In this document: in pieces, positions 32,600 to 41,933 of the stretch
Layout of the letters: each line of letters opens with the position of its first letter
How positions within the stretch are numbered: the first letter of the stretch is position 1
NCBI GenBank assembly: GCA_009924735.1
Contig: RFQZ01000019.1
Span: 1 to 50,323, forward strand
Source of the DNA: Flavobacteriia bacterium
GTDB lineage: Bacteria > Bacteroidota > Bacteroidia > Flavobacteriales_D > Crocinitomicaceae
Length of the DNA: 50,323 bases
Direction of reading: 5' to 3'
The notes under the pieces: model-generated
Seen by the model: the letters and a program-made list of their open reading frames with translations, nothing else
The model's database searches: none
What the model was told of the DNA's origin: nothing
Program-made: the position numbers and the translations under genes

Positions 32600-33829
32600 T
32601 TATGCGTCTAATTCTCCTGCAATCACGTTAAGGCTACTCAGTGTAATGACAGCGTCGCTGATGTTTGAGCCCGTAATCATTTCAGGATAAGCTTGATAAT
32701 AAATAAAACAAGGTCTTCTAAATTGCAACCTGTATGGCGCACGTCCACCATCGCTGATGAGGTAAAAACCAAGTTCTCCGTTACCACCTTCAACACTGTG
32801 ATAGACTTCTCCGGCAGGAACGTTTGTTTCACCCATTACGATTTTGAAGTGGTAAATCAATGCCTCCATATTGTTGTAGACATCTTTTTTGTCTGGCAAG
32901 AAAAATTCAGGGATGTCAGCATGTACAGGGCCTTCTGGGATATTTGCATAGGCTTGCTCAATGATGCGAAAGCTTTGTCTCACTTCTTCTTGACGAACCA
33001 TCCAACGATCGTAAGTATCTCCTTGAACCCCAACAGGTATGATGAAATCAAAATCTTCGTAAGAAGCATAGGGATGCATGGCTCGTATGTCATAATCAAC
33101 GCCTGTTGCACGAAGATTGGGGCCAGTGAAACCATAGGCGAGTGCTCGTTCCGATGAAATTGAACCGGCACCTTGTGTACGGTCCATAAAAATGCGATTG
33201 CGTTCCAACATCGAATTGAATTCTTCAAACGCTTTTGGAAACGATTTCAAGAAAGCTTTTAATTTTTGGTGAAAAACAGGTGTGAAATCCTTATCAAATC
33301 CACCAATTCTTCCCATGTTGGTCGTCAGTCGCGCTCCACAAACTTCTTCATACAATTCGTAAATTTTTTCTCTTTCAGTAAACGGATAGAAAAAACTTGT
33401 TAATGCACCTGTGTCCACGCCGATGACGGAATTACAAATCAAGTGATCTGCGATTCTTGCAAGTTCCATCATGATCACACGCATGTAATCAACGCGTTTT
33501 GGAATTTCGGCTTGAATCAATTTTTCAACGGTCATCTGCCAGCCCAAATTGTTGATTGGAGAGGAGCAATAATTTAAGCGATCCGTAAGTGTTGCGATTT
33601 GATTGTAGGGACGTCTTTCGGCAAGTTTTTCAAAAGCACGGTGAATATACCCAACCGTTTGTTCAGAGCTCAGGATTTTCTCTCCATCTACTTTCAGAAT
33701 GTTTTGAAAAATACCATGTGTAGCAGGGTGAGTAGGGCCAAAATTAATCGTGGCAATGTCACCATCTATTGTCTCTCTCGACAAGACTTGTCCATTTGAG
33801 AGCAAAATATCATTTCCTACGTTCATCAT
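32600..33829 (-). CDS. nuoD: NADH-quinone oxidoreductase subunit D
   Basis: A 409-residue (49 kDa-type) subunit lining the quinone site with NuoB. Motifs are INFGPTHPATHGIFQNILKV, GYIHRAFEKLAE, RYGFTGPNLRATG-like YGFTGPNLRATGVDYDIR and a C-terminus ending SLNVIAGELDA. The frame is open to 33883, inside nuoC; I start at the ATG pair MMNVGNDI (33829, second ATG 33826) because it follows the nuoC stop. NuoC and NuoD are separate here, not fused. Confidence 0.95.
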   Translation of the reverse strand: MMNVGNDILLSNGQVLSRETIDGDIATINFGPTHPATHGIFQNILKVDGEKILSSEQTVGYIHRAFEKLAERRPYNQIATLTDRLNYCSSPINNLGWQMTVEKLIQAEIPKRVDYMRVIMMELARIADHLICNSVIGVDTGALTSFFYPFTEREKIYELYEEVCGARLTTNMGRIGGFDKDFTPVFHQKLKAFLKSFPKAFEEFNSMLERNRIFMDRTQGAGSISSERALAYGFTGPNLRATGVDYDIRAMHPYASYEDFDFIIPVGVQGDTYDRWMVRQEEVRQSFRIIEQAYANIPEGPVHADIPEFFLPDKKDVYNNMEALIYHFKIVMGETNVPAGEVYHSVEGGNGELGFYLISDGGRAPYRLQFRRPCFIYYQAYPEMITGSNISDAVITLSSLNVIAGELDA

Positions 33830-33839
33830 GCAAAGTTTT

Positions 33840-34340
33840 TTATCGTCCAAAAAAGCGATCGTCCTTATCCTCCCTTGTTTCATCTTCCAAGTGGAATTGT
33901 TTTAACATAGGGTGATAATCCATTGAATCCATGTTTAATATCCTTCTTAAGTTAGGATGTCCTTGGAATTCAACCCCATAGAAGTCAAATGTTTCGCGTT
34001 CCATCCAATTTGCTGTTTCAAAGACCGAGGTTAAACTTTGGATTTGAGGTTTGTCAATCGAAAGGTAGCATTTGATCCTAAGCCTATTTTGGTTTTTCCA
34101 GCTATGCAGGTGATATACCAAACAAAGCTCTCTTTCTTTCGATTCAGGATAGTGAACAGCACCTAAAAGTGTAAGAAAATTAAAGGAAAGTGAAGCATCG
34201 TTTTTCAAGGCATCGGCCGTGGCTAATAAATCAATAGGAGAAATTTCCACCACCAAACAATCGTACAATTCTTCAATTTGAAGTATTCTTCCTTCAAACT
34301 TCTGCTGTAAATCCGCTCGTAACTGATTATTTTTTGACAT
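33840..34340 (-). CDS. nuoC: NADH-quinone oxidoreductase subunit C
   Basis: A 166-residue (30 kDa-type) peripheral subunit. The signature is ERETFDFYGVEFQGHPNLRR followed by ILNMDSMDYHPMLKQF. It packs against NuoD and NuoB and helps assembly of the connecting module. Its start lies 14 bases inside the end of nuoB, a coupled arrangement. Confidence 0.95.
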   Translation of the reverse strand: MSKNNQLRADLQQKFEGRILQIEELYDCLVVEISPIDLLATADALKNDASLSFNFLTLLGAVHYPESKERELCLVYHLHSWKNQNRLRIKCYLSIDKPQIQSLTSVFETANWMERETFDFYGVEFQGHPNLRRILNMDSMDYHPMLKQFHLEDETREDKDDRFFGR

Positions 34341-34884
34341 GTGGATTGGTTACTTCAATTTGATAATCTTCCAATAAATGCACATACTCAGTACTGTATC
34401 TTCTGCGCATGGGTTCGTGTCTCACGAGTCGATGAATGTTCATTACACCATCTATAATTTGCTCTGGGCGGGGGGGACAACCGGGTACATAAACATCTAC
34501 GGGAATGATGCGGTCAATTCCTTGGAGTACACTGTAGGTGTCAAAAATCCCTCCTGAGGAAGCACAAGCACCAACGGACAAAACCCATTTAGGTTCTGCC
34601 ATTTGTTCGTAAACTTGTTTAAGAATGGGAGCTAATTTTTTTGAGATGGTACCCGCTACAATCAGCAGGTCACATTGTCTTGGCGTAAAACTCAAACGCT
34701 CCATTCCAAAACGAGATAAATCATAGGTAGAGCCCATCGTCGCCATGAATTCAATGCCACAGCAAGAGGTAGCGAACGGTAAGGGCCAAACGGAATTTTT
34801 GCGTGCCAATGCCACAGCATTTTCCAACGTTGTCAGCTGATGACCTTCGCCATTGATGACTTCAAGGTTTTCTATTTTTCCCAT
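34327..34884 (-). CDS. nuoB: NADH-quinone oxidoreductase subunit B
   Basis: A 185-residue subunit carrying the terminal 4Fe-4S cluster N2 that reduces quinone. The ligands are the adjacent Cys41-Cys42 (TSCCGIEFM), Cys108 (SVGACASSGG) and Cys137 (YVPGCPPRPE). It begins 13 bases inside nuoA. Full length. Confidence 0.97.
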   Translation of the reverse strand: MGKIENLEVINGEGHQLTTLENAVALARKNSVWPLPFATSCCGIEFMATMGSTYDLSRFGMERLSFTPRQCDLLIVAGTISKKLAPILKQVYEQMAEPKWVLSVGACASSGGIFDTYSVLQGIDRIIPVDVYVPGCPPRPEQIIDGVMNIHRLVRHEPMRRRYSTEYVHLLEDYQIEVTNPHVKK

Positions 34885-35255
34885 TCCAATGCACCTTTTT
34901 TACGAACATATAAAAATCCAATCAAGAAGAACGCAACAAACATGACCACTGCCAAAAGTCCTTCCAGTTTCAATGCATGAAAATTCACTGCGTAAGGATA
35001 GAAAAAGATTACTTCGACGTCAAAAAGCACAAAAAGAATGGCGGTCATGAAATACCGAATGGAAACAGGAAAACGGGCATTTCCCTCAGCTGGGATTCCA
35101 CATTCAAAGTTTTCATCTTTCTTTTTGGTTCTTACAGATGGCGTAAGAAGATGTGTGGCGATAAGGGTAAAAATTACGAACCCAGCTGCTACGCCCATTT
35201 GGATGAGCAAGGGAAGGTAATTTAAATTAGAAGTCACATTAGAAGTGGTTTCCAT
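34872..35255 (-). CDS. nuoA: NADH-quinone oxidoreductase subunit A
   Basis: A 127-residue three-helix membrane subunit and first gene of the operon. The loop NFECGIPAEGNARFPVSIRY and the helix LFVLFDVEVIFFYPYAV are diagnostic. It sits where the membrane and peripheral arms meet. Transcription probably starts about 35 bases upstream from the promoter at 35296-35324. Confidence 0.96.
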   Translation of the reverse strand: METTSNVTSNLNYLPLLIQMGVAAGFVIFTLIATHLLTPSVRTKKKDENFECGIPAEGNARFPVSIRYFMTAILFVLFDVEVIFFYPYAVNFHALKLEGLLAVVMFVAFFLIGFLYVRKKGALEWEK

Positions 35256-35295
35256 GAACTTAATTATTTAGCTGTGATAAACAGATTTTTGCTGA

Positions 35296-35324
35296 CAAAT
35301 TTAGGTTTTACTTTGGAATTCAAA
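35296..35324 (-). promoter_or_regulatory. Promoter of the nuo operon
   Basis: On the minus strand TTTG (35324-35321), 17 bases, then TAAATTTG (35303-35296). This fits the Bacteroidota housekeeping promoter pattern TTTG-N17-23-TAnnTTTG very well. The inferred start is near 35290, giving a leader of about 35 bases before nuoA. Confidence 0.6.
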
Positions 35325-35405
35325 CAAGGAAAACTGGAAATAATTATTTTTTTTATTCTCGTATTTGAATTGCCCTATTTGTCAAGACTTTCTGTTTTTT
35401 TGCAA

Positions 35406-36347
35406 TCAATGTAAGCTGGCAAGGTATCTTTCCGCATCCAACGCTGCCATACACCCTGTGCCTGCCGCTGTAATCGCTTGACGATAGGTTTTATCAGCCG
35501 CATCTCCGGATACAAATACACCTGTTACATTTGTTTTTGAACTTCCAGGTTGTGCATATTTGATATATCCCGTTTCATCTAAATCAATGAATTCTTTAAA
35601 AATGTCTGTATTTGGATGATGTCCAATGGCAACGAAAAATCCAGTACAGCTAATTTCTCGAACTTCCTTAGTAACGTTGTTCACAACACGTACACCGGTA
35701 ACCAATTGACCGTCGCCAAGAACTTCCTCTGTTTCCGTATTGTATAATATCTCGATGTTCGGTGTTTTTTGAACGCGGTCTACCATGATTTTTGAAGCCC
35801 TAAATTCATTTTTACGAACCAGCATGGTAACTTTCGTACAAAGTTTGGCAAGGTAATGTGCTTCTTCACAAGCAGAATCTCCAGCACCAACAATTACGGT
35901 TTCTTGTCCGCGATAGAAAAATCCATCACAAACGGCACAAGCAGAAACCCCTCCGCCCAACTGTAGGTATTTTTGTTCGCTTTCCAATCCTAAATATTTT
36001 GCAGATGCCCCTGTAGCAATGATGACCGTTTTTGCATGAATTTCCGTTCCGTCCTCTGTCCAACATTTGTGTACAGAACCCGAAAAATCAACCTTGGTAA
36101 TAAAACCGGGTTTAATGTCTGTTTCAAATCGAAGGGCTTGATCTTTAAGTTGAATCATCATTTCTGGCCCTGAAATGCCTTCGGGATAACCGGGGAAATT
36201 TTCAACTTCATTCGTTGTTGTAAGTTGTCCACCAGGCTGCAGTCCTTCATACATCAATGGCTTCATGTCTGCGCGGGCAGCGTAAATTGCAGCAGTATAT
36301 CCTGCTGGACCGGATCCGATAATAAGACAGTTTGTTTCTTTAATCAT
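35406..36347 (-). CDS. trxB: Thioredoxin-disulfide reductase
   Basis: A 313-residue FAD enzyme that passes electrons from NADPH to thioredoxin in the cytoplasm. FAD site: LIIGSGPAGYTAAIYAARA. Redox pair: Cys137 and Cys140 in SACAVCDG. NADPH site: VIVGAGDSACEEAHYLA. The C-terminal FAD motif is GVFVSGDAAD. The start at 36347 (MIKETNCLIIG) is chosen because an ATG seven codons earlier falls inside a promoter-like TATTTTTG (36373-36366). It stands alone just upstream of the nuo promoter. Confidence 0.95.
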   Translation of the reverse strand: MIKETNCLIIGSGPAGYTAAIYAARADMKPLMYEGLQPGGQLTTTNEVENFPGYPEGISGPEMMIQLKDQALRFETDIKPGFITKVDFSGSVHKCWTEDGTEIHAKTVIIATGASAKYLGLESEQKYLQLGGGVSACAVCDGFFYRGQETVIVGAGDSACEEAHYLAKLCTKVTMLVRKNEFRASKIMVDRVQKTPNIEILYNTETEEVLGDGQLVTGVRVVNNVTKEVREISCTGFFVAIGHHPNTDIFKEFIDLDETGYIKYAQPGSSKTNVTGVFVSGDAADKTYRQAITAAGTGCMAALDAERYLASLH

Positions 36348-36365
36348 GGGTGAATTTGTTTTAGG

Positions 36366-36373
36366 CAAAAATA
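36366..36373 (-). promoter_or_regulatory. Putative -7 element for trxB
   Basis: TATTTTTG on the minus strand matches TAnnTTTG and would start transcription about 13 bases before the trxB ATG at 36347. No clear -33 TTG was found. Confidence 0.35.
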
Positions 36374-36444
36374 GAATTTTTGGAGCATCTAAACTTAGAA
36401 ACTCATTTATATACCTATTGAATTTTTTTATAGCCTATTTTTTT

Positions 36445-36452
36445 TAATTTCG
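36445..36452 (+). promoter_or_regulatory. Putative -7 element for the S8 peptidase
   Basis: TAATTTCG resembles TAnnTTTG; a TTG at 36418-36420 lies 24 bases upstream, slightly beyond the usual spacing. The start would be about 11 bases before the ATG at 36470. Confidence 0.3.
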
Positions 36453-36469
36453 CCATCTAATATTTTAAT

Positions 36470-38044
36470 ATGAAAATCTTTTTTATCCTTCTTGCGCTCA
36501 CTTTGTTTGCGTCCAATTTTTTCTCTCAGGCCAAAGAATCTGCCAATTGGTATTTGAACAGTCCGAATCAATCCAAAGTATATGGCACAGCTGCCAATGA
36601 AGCGTATGAATTGTTGACTGGAAAGAAATCCATTCCTGTAATCGTTGCTGTAATAGACAGCGGGGTAGAAATTGATCATCCAGATTTGAAAGATGTGATA
36701 TGGGTGAATGCAGACGAGGTTCCGAACAATGGACTTGACGATGACCACAATGGATATGTTGACGATGTGCACGGTTGGTCATTTTTAGGGGGTGCAACTT
36801 CTGATATAAACGATGAAGCTTCAGAGTTGAAAAGAATGGTTTTTCTCGAGAAAAAGCATTTTGGAAACAAGAAAATTGATGAGGTTGATCCCTTGGAAAA
36901 AGCACGTTTTGAAAAATACCAAGCGATGAAAGCTAAATATGACAAAGAGTTGGGAATGAATGAGCAATCGTACCAAAACCTCTCAATGATTGCAGGATAT
37001 GTTGACAACGTAAAAATGGCTTCCAATGGCATCTTCTCCAAAGAGACCAATAATGCCTACGTACCTAAAGATGAAAAAGAGAAAAAAATTCAATCCAGAA
37101 TCAAACTGTTTTTCATTCAACTTCCACCAGAACAACTGGATAAAGAAATTCACCATGCGCTTGAATCCACGGCGTCCCAAATTAAAATGGCGTCCCTAGA
37201 TGCGGACAGCATTCGTACGGTCGTAGTAGGGGATGACCCCAATAATTTATCGAACCGTTACTACGGTTGCAATCGCTATGAAGGACCTGATGCCATGCAC
37301 GGTACGCACGTATCGGGAATCATTGCGGCCAAAAGAGGAAATGGCGTTGGAATCGATGGAATTGCGGAAAAGGCTCAAATCATGGTTTTAAGGGCGGTTC
37401 CGAACGGGGATGAGCGCGACAAAGACGTAGCCAATGCCATCCGCTATGCGGTTGACAATGGTGCGAAAGTTATAAATATGTCTTTTGGAAAATACTACAC
37501 CCTGCACAAATCATATGTAGATGATGCCATTGCGTATGCTTTAGATCACGATGTTTTGCTTGTCCATGCAGCAGGAAATGATGGAAAAAACAAAGACTTG
37601 GAAGATTCCTACCCCACAAGAATTTCAAATACGGGAACCATTTATCCCAATTGGATTGAGGTGGGTGCTTCCGGTGCTTCAACATCTCCTAAAAAAAGAA
37701 TAGCTGAATTTTCAAATTATGGTGCCTCCACCGTTGATTTCTTCGCGCCAGGGGTAGATATTTACTCTACCGTACCTGATGGTAAATATGAAGACGCTTC
37801 AGGTACATCAATGGCCTGTCCAGCAACCGCTGGGGTAGCGGCATTGATTCGCAGTTATTTCCCAGAGTTATCTGCAGTTGAGGTCAAAGAAATTTTAATG
37901 AAAACAACCACGCCCCTGAAAAAGAAAATCAAAATTCCTGGAACGAATAAAAAAGGGAAAATGAAAGATCTTTCCATAACAGGTGGTTTCGTGAACGCTG
38001 CCAATGCGGTGAATTACATCCTAAAGAACAAGAAAACGAATTAA
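36470..38044 (+). CDS. Exported S8 (subtilisin-like) serine peptidase
   Basis: A 524-residue serine protease. Signal peptide MKIFFILLALTLFASNFFSQ. Catalytic residues: Asp63 (VAVIDSGVEIDHPDL), His277 (HGTHVSGI) and Ser447 (GTSMACPATAG), with the oxyanion Asn370 (HAAGND). Between Asp63 and His277 there are about 210 residues instead of the 30-odd of subtilisin; much of this insert (about 110-260) is charged and helical. There is no propeptide of normal size and no T9SS sorting domain, so the product may stay in the periplasm. The gene end overlaps the convergent comEC gene by 4 bases. Confidence 0.9.
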   Translation: MKIFFILLALTLFASNFFSQAKESANWYLNSPNQSKVYGTAANEAYELLTGKKSIPVIVAVIDSGVEIDHPDLKDVIWVNADEVPNNGLDDDHNGYVDDVHGWSFLGGATSDINDEASELKRMVFLEKKHFGNKKIDEVDPLEKARFEKYQAMKAKYDKELGMNEQSYQNLSMIAGYVDNVKMASNGIFSKETNNAYVPKDEKEKKIQSRIKLFFIQLPPEQLDKEIHHALESTASQIKMASLDADSIRTVVVGDDPNNLSNRYYGCNRYEGPDAMHGTHVSGIIAAKRGNGVGIDGIAEKAQIMVLRAVPNGDERDKDVANAIRYAVDNGAKVINMSFGKYYTLHKSYVDDAIAYALDHDVLLVHAAGNDGKNKDLEDSYPTRISNTGTIYPNWIEVGASGASTSPKKRIAEFSNYGASTVDFFAPGVDIYSTVPDGKYEDASGTSMACPATAGVAALIRSYFPELSAVEVKEILMKTTTPLKKKIKIPGTNKKGKMKDLSITGGFVNAANAVNYILKNKKTN

Positions 38045-39951
38045 AGTTCCGCTGCCTTTCTGAGCGCGGTGGTGCGTTTGCTTTTTACGTCCATAATTTC
38101 CCATTGAAGATGAGAAGCATTCTTTGGTTTTCGCCTAAGGATGTACTTTTTTTGCCGAAATTCTACTTTGTAAACATTGTGATGATTTTCTATGGTTAGA
38201 GGGCATTGTTGGGCTCGGTAGGACTGCCTTTCTTTTATTTCTCTGAGTTGCCAATGTTTAATGGGATATATTTTTTCATACTCACCCTTTAAACGTTCTA
38301 GGTTCTTTCGATTTTCATGATTTGCAGTGAAAAAAACCGTTCCATTTCCTTTGTTGTTTAAAATGAAAACAGGGCGCTTTGAATTTAAGAGCATGAGATG
38401 TTCTGTGTTTTGGTGTTTATATCGACCATAGGTAATTGCAACGATGACGGCTAGCATAGGTAGGGTTTTAAGTGTGATGGAACGCAGCGGTACATGGAAA
38501 AACCAAAGTACGGAAAGTACCATCGCGAAAACCATCCCTATGGAAAGGTCAAAACCAGCTTCTACGGATCCATCGAGATTGGCAACAAAATGAATGAATT
38601 GTGTCATTGTTTTTAGGGTCCATTGGAATGAAAACCCAAGTATTTCTTGAATGAAAGGGATCTCTTGAAGGAAAAGATAAGCAAAACCAATGTACATTGC
38701 GAGGCTTGAAATTAAGGTGATTCCTAAGTTTGCGAGCAAAAAATAATTTGGAAAATAGTGGAAATGGTATAAGGTAAGCGGTACAGTGAACAACTGTGCA
38801 GCCATCGAAACGGAAGTAGCCTCCCAAAAATAGCCAAGGACTATGTTCTTGGGTTGCCAGATGGACTTGATTTTTCCATGGTAATTGAGAATTCCGAAAA
38901 CCGCTAAATACGAAAGTTGAAATCCGATGTCATAGATGTAGTAGGGAGAAATCAACAATAACACCCACGCTGAAAAAAACAGAATCGCATTCGAGTTTGC
39001 TTTCAATCCCCAAAAAGTACCGATTTGAAAAAGAGTGAACATAAAAACGGATCGGATTACACTGGGAGAAAAGCCGGTTAACAAAGCATAGAACCACAAA
39101 ATGACCAGTATCAATAAAATGGCCTTTTTTCTGGAAATCCATCTGGAGAAAAATTGAAAGCTCATCAATAAAATTTGTGCAAACAACGAAATATGCATTC
39201 CCGAAACGGCCAGAACGTGAATCGCTCCCGTAGCTGAAAAATCATCGCGAGTGTTGCTTTCGATGTCACTCACATCGCCTAGAATTAAGGCTTTTGCCAA
39301 AGCCAATTCCTTTCCATGGACATATTTCCCCATTCTTTCCCCTAAAAACTGCTGTTGGCTTTTCATGAAATCGCGAAAATGTGACCGTTTTCCAAGAATT
39401 ACAATGGAATCCCTAATGAAATAGTTCAATCGTATTCCTTTGGATTTATAGAAGGTTTCAATTTCAAATGAACCTGGGTTTCCATTGTTTTTTATCGGAA
39501 CAGGGAGGGAACTTGTTGCGATGAGGATTCCGTTTTTCAATGGGAAGGTTTGGCCGGAGACATAGCAATTTGCCTTGTGGTCACTACCTACCCAACCACT
39601 GTTTGTATGCTTGTAGATTTGACCGGTTGCATGGATTCCTTTCGCTGTGGTTTGGACGTCGGTTAAACGGAGAACGGTGAAGGTTGCTAAAGGATCTTCT
39701 TTGTAGTCAGCTTGTTGCGTTGCCAACATTCCGATACAAAACATAGACACCAGAGCAAAAATAGGAGTTAATCTATGCTGAAGAAAATAATGCGTGATCA
39801 TTCCACATAAAATCATCATCACGGTAAAGCATACCAATAGGAATCGAGAACATGGGATAGGGGAGAATTCTCCAAGCAGTGTACATGCCAAAGTCAATGG
39901 CATTAATAGTTCAGGCCCAAGTCTTGGACCTAAAAGAATGGGTGTCGTCAT
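38041..39951 (-). CDS. comEC: ComEC/Rec2-family DNA uptake channel
   Basis: A 636-residue polytopic membrane protein of the ComEC/Rec2 family, which carries single-stranded DNA across the inner membrane in natural transformation. The N-terminal DUF4131-like region is followed by the competence domain core (LAKALILGDVSDI, GAIHVLAVSGMHISLFAQIL, LLTGFSPSVIRSVFMF). The C-terminal metallo-beta-lactamase-like nuclease domain found in longer ComEC is absent; the last 140 residues are soluble and unassigned. It starts 9 bases after recQ, so the two are probably co-transcribed. Confidence 0.88.
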   Translation of the reverse strand: MTTPILLGPRLGPELLMPLTLACTLLGEFSPIPCSRFLLVCFTVMMILCGMITHYFLQHRLTPIFALVSMFCIGMLATQQADYKEDPLATFTVLRLTDVQTTAKGIHATGQIYKHTNSGWVGSDHKANCYVSGQTFPLKNGILIATSSLPVPIKNNGNPGSFEIETFYKSKGIRLNYFIRDSIVILGKRSHFRDFMKSQQQFLGERMGKYVHGKELALAKALILGDVSDIESNTRDDFSATGAIHVLAVSGMHISLFAQILLMSFQFFSRWISRKKAILLILVILWFYALLTGFSPSVIRSVFMFTLFQIGTFWGLKANSNAILFFSAWVLLLISPYYIYDIGFQLSYLAVFGILNYHGKIKSIWQPKNIVLGYFWEATSVSMAAQLFTVPLTLYHFHYFPNYFLLANLGITLISSLAMYIGFAYLFLQEIPFIQEILGFSFQWTLKTMTQFIHFVANLDGSVEAGFDLSIGMVFAMVLSVLWFFHVPLRSITLKTLPMLAVIVAITYGRYKHQNTEHLMLLNSKRPVFILNNKGNGTVFFTANHENRKNLERLKGEYEKIYPIKHWQLREIKERQSYRAQQCPLTIENHHNVYKVEFRQKKYILRRKPKNASHLQWEIMDVKSKRTTALRKAAEL

Positions 39952-39960
39952 ACGTTGATA

Positions 39961-41835
39961 TTAACGGTAATACTTCCCTTCGATAAGTTGGATTTTTTGT
40001 TCGAGTTGCATCTCCCGTATGGCCCATTTCAAATCATCTTTGGGAAGCGGAATGCGTTCTTGAAGTTCGGAGAAATTTAAGGGAGAGATAAGCGCATCTA
40101 AAATAAAAGTCTCGATGCTCTGTAGGTCAAGTTTCTGCCTTTTGCAATGATCACATTTGTTACATGGTTCTGAGGTTTGGCCAAAATAATTTAAAAGAAA
40201 CTGTGACCTACATTCGTTTGATGACAAGTAATTTAGGACAGCATCGAGTTTCCGTTGTCCCGTATCTTTGCGTTTTTGGTAGACCTCATAAGACAACTGG
40301 AAATAATCATCGGGACGTCGTTCGGTTAAAAAGGTGATGGAAGGCAGGTTGGATTTAGGGATCCAGTCTATAATGCCATTTTGAAGTAAATGCCTTAGTT
40401 GTTCGTTCACAGCAGATTCAGTCATTTTCAATTTACTCGCAAGGGAAGCGGGTACAACTGTAAAAAACTGACCTTCCTCTACCAAACAATTTCGTTGCAT
40501 AAAATGAATCAGGCTATGCATGTTAGGTTGTGCAATTTGGAAATTATACAAGGTTATTCCCGAGACCAAAAACTGAACCTTGTCGGGGGTGTGTGTAGCT
40601 TCGATGAATTGAAGCGTTTGATTCATTTCTAAAATCTTAATGGCATGATATACTTCCAAAGGATCCAATTGGTACATTTTTGAAAAGGCAGGCAAGTCAA
40701 TTGGGTAATTCTCGTCAAGACCTGAACCTATAGCGATTCTTAGGTATCCCAACAACGCATGGTAGATTTTTTTGATCGAATCCTGAGGTGGGAATTTCTT
40801 TTCGAATTCAACTTGTAAATCAGTGGCATCATTTTCCTCTATGAATGCAATGGTACGTGCCTCCAAACCATCTCTACCGGCCCTTCCTGCTTCTTGGGTG
40901 TACGCCTCAAGGTTTTCTGGGAAATCATAGTGTAGTACAAAACGTACATTAGGTTTGTCGATTCCCATGCCGAAAGCATTGGTAGCAATCATAAGGGAAT
41001 AAGTACCGTTCATCCATCCTGTTAATGCTTGACTTCGCTCCTGATGGCTCATGCCCCCGTGGTAGGGTGCTGCGTTTAACTTGCTGGATATAAAAACTTT
41101 TGTTAAGGATTTCACCGCTTTCCTTGTCCTACAATACACAATCCCTGTCATGTGCCCTTTTCCATTGCAATACGCCAGGATGCTCCCTAATTTATTGCCT
41201 GATCGTATGATCTCATAACTTAAATTTTTACGTTGAAAATCCCCACGGTGAATTTTTGGGTTTTTCAGCTTTAATTGTAAAACAATGTCGTCGACTACTT
41301 CTGATGTGGCGGTTGCCGTTAATGCCAAAATGGGTAAGTCCGGAAGGGTTTCTCTTACAATGTGAATGTTCTTGTAGGCGGGACGGAAATCGTGGCCCCA
41401 TTCGGAAATGCAATGCGCTTCATCCACGACGAGAAGTTTAACGGGCATTTTCTTTAGGCGTTCTTTGAAAATGGGTGTTTGAATCCTTTCAGGGGAGAGG
41501 TATAAAAAATCATAAGCGCCGAAAACTGCATTGTTGAGAAGGATGTCGATTTCTCGATAAGTTAAGGTACTTGAAATGGCACAAGCCCTGATGCCGCGTG
41601 ACTTAAGATTTCTTACCTGGTCTTCCATTAACGAAATCAAAGGTGAAATAACCAAGGTTAAGGATCCCAAGGCCAATCCGGGGACCTGAAAACAAATGGA
41701 TTTGCCACCACCCGTTGGCAGCATTGCCAAAACATCATTTCCATTTAAGGAATCTGCTATGATGGGCCACTGGGAGGCACGGAAATCATCGTAACCCCAG
41801 TATTTTAAAAGAATTTCCTTACTTTTTTCTTGCAT
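39961..41835 (-). CDS. recQ: RecQ-family ATP-dependent DNA helicase
   Basis: A 624-residue 3'-5' DNA helicase used in recombination and repair. Motif I is LPTGGGKSICFQ (39-50), motif II DEAH (138-141), with the RecQ aromatic-loop region CISEWGHDFRPAY next to it, and motif VI QEAGRAGRDG. The zinc site is seen as CRSQFLLNYFG, then CNKCDHC, followed by a winged-helix-like region. No HRDC domain follows. First gene of a probable two-gene unit with comEC, fitting a shared role in handling incoming DNA. Confidence 0.93.
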   Translation of the reverse strand: MQEKSKEILLKYWGYDDFRASQWPIIADSLNGNDVLAMLPTGGGKSICFQVPGLALGSLTLVISPLISLMEDQVRNLKSRGIRACAISSTLTYREIDILLNNAVFGAYDFLYLSPERIQTPIFKERLKKMPVKLLVVDEAHCISEWGHDFRPAYKNIHIVRETLPDLPILALTATATSEVVDDIVLQLKLKNPKIHRGDFQRKNLSYEIIRSGNKLGSILAYCNGKGHMTGIVYCRTRKAVKSLTKVFISSKLNAAPYHGGMSHQERSQALTGWMNGTYSLMIATNAFGMGIDKPNVRFVLHYDFPENLEAYTQEAGRAGRDGLEARTIAFIEENDATDLQVEFEKKFPPQDSIKKIYHALLGYLRIAIGSGLDENYPIDLPAFSKMYQLDPLEVYHAIKILEMNQTLQFIEATHTPDKVQFLVSGITLYNFQIAQPNMHSLIHFMQRNCLVEEGQFFTVVPASLASKLKMTESAVNEQLRHLLQNGIIDWIPKSNLPSITFLTERRPDDYFQLSYEVYQKRKDTGQRKLDAVLNYLSSNECRSQFLLNYFGQTSEPCNKCDHCKRQKLDLQSIETFILDALISPLNFSELQERIPLPKDDLKWAIREMQLEQKIQLIEGKYYR

Positions 41836-41887
41836 TGAATAGAGACCTTAAATGTAACATTTATTCCGCCTGCCTAACGGCTTTTTG

Positions 41888-41918
41888 TTGTGAACCTTGT
41901 ATATTCAATGTATATTCG
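41888..41918 (+). promoter_or_regulatory. Promoter of ilvE
   Basis: TTG (41888-41890), 20 bases, then TATATTCG (41911-41918), close to TTTG-N17-23-TAnnTTTG. The inferred start is near 41924, about 10 bases before the ATG at 41934. Confidence 0.45.
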
Positions 41919-41933
41919 CGACAAAATTAATCT

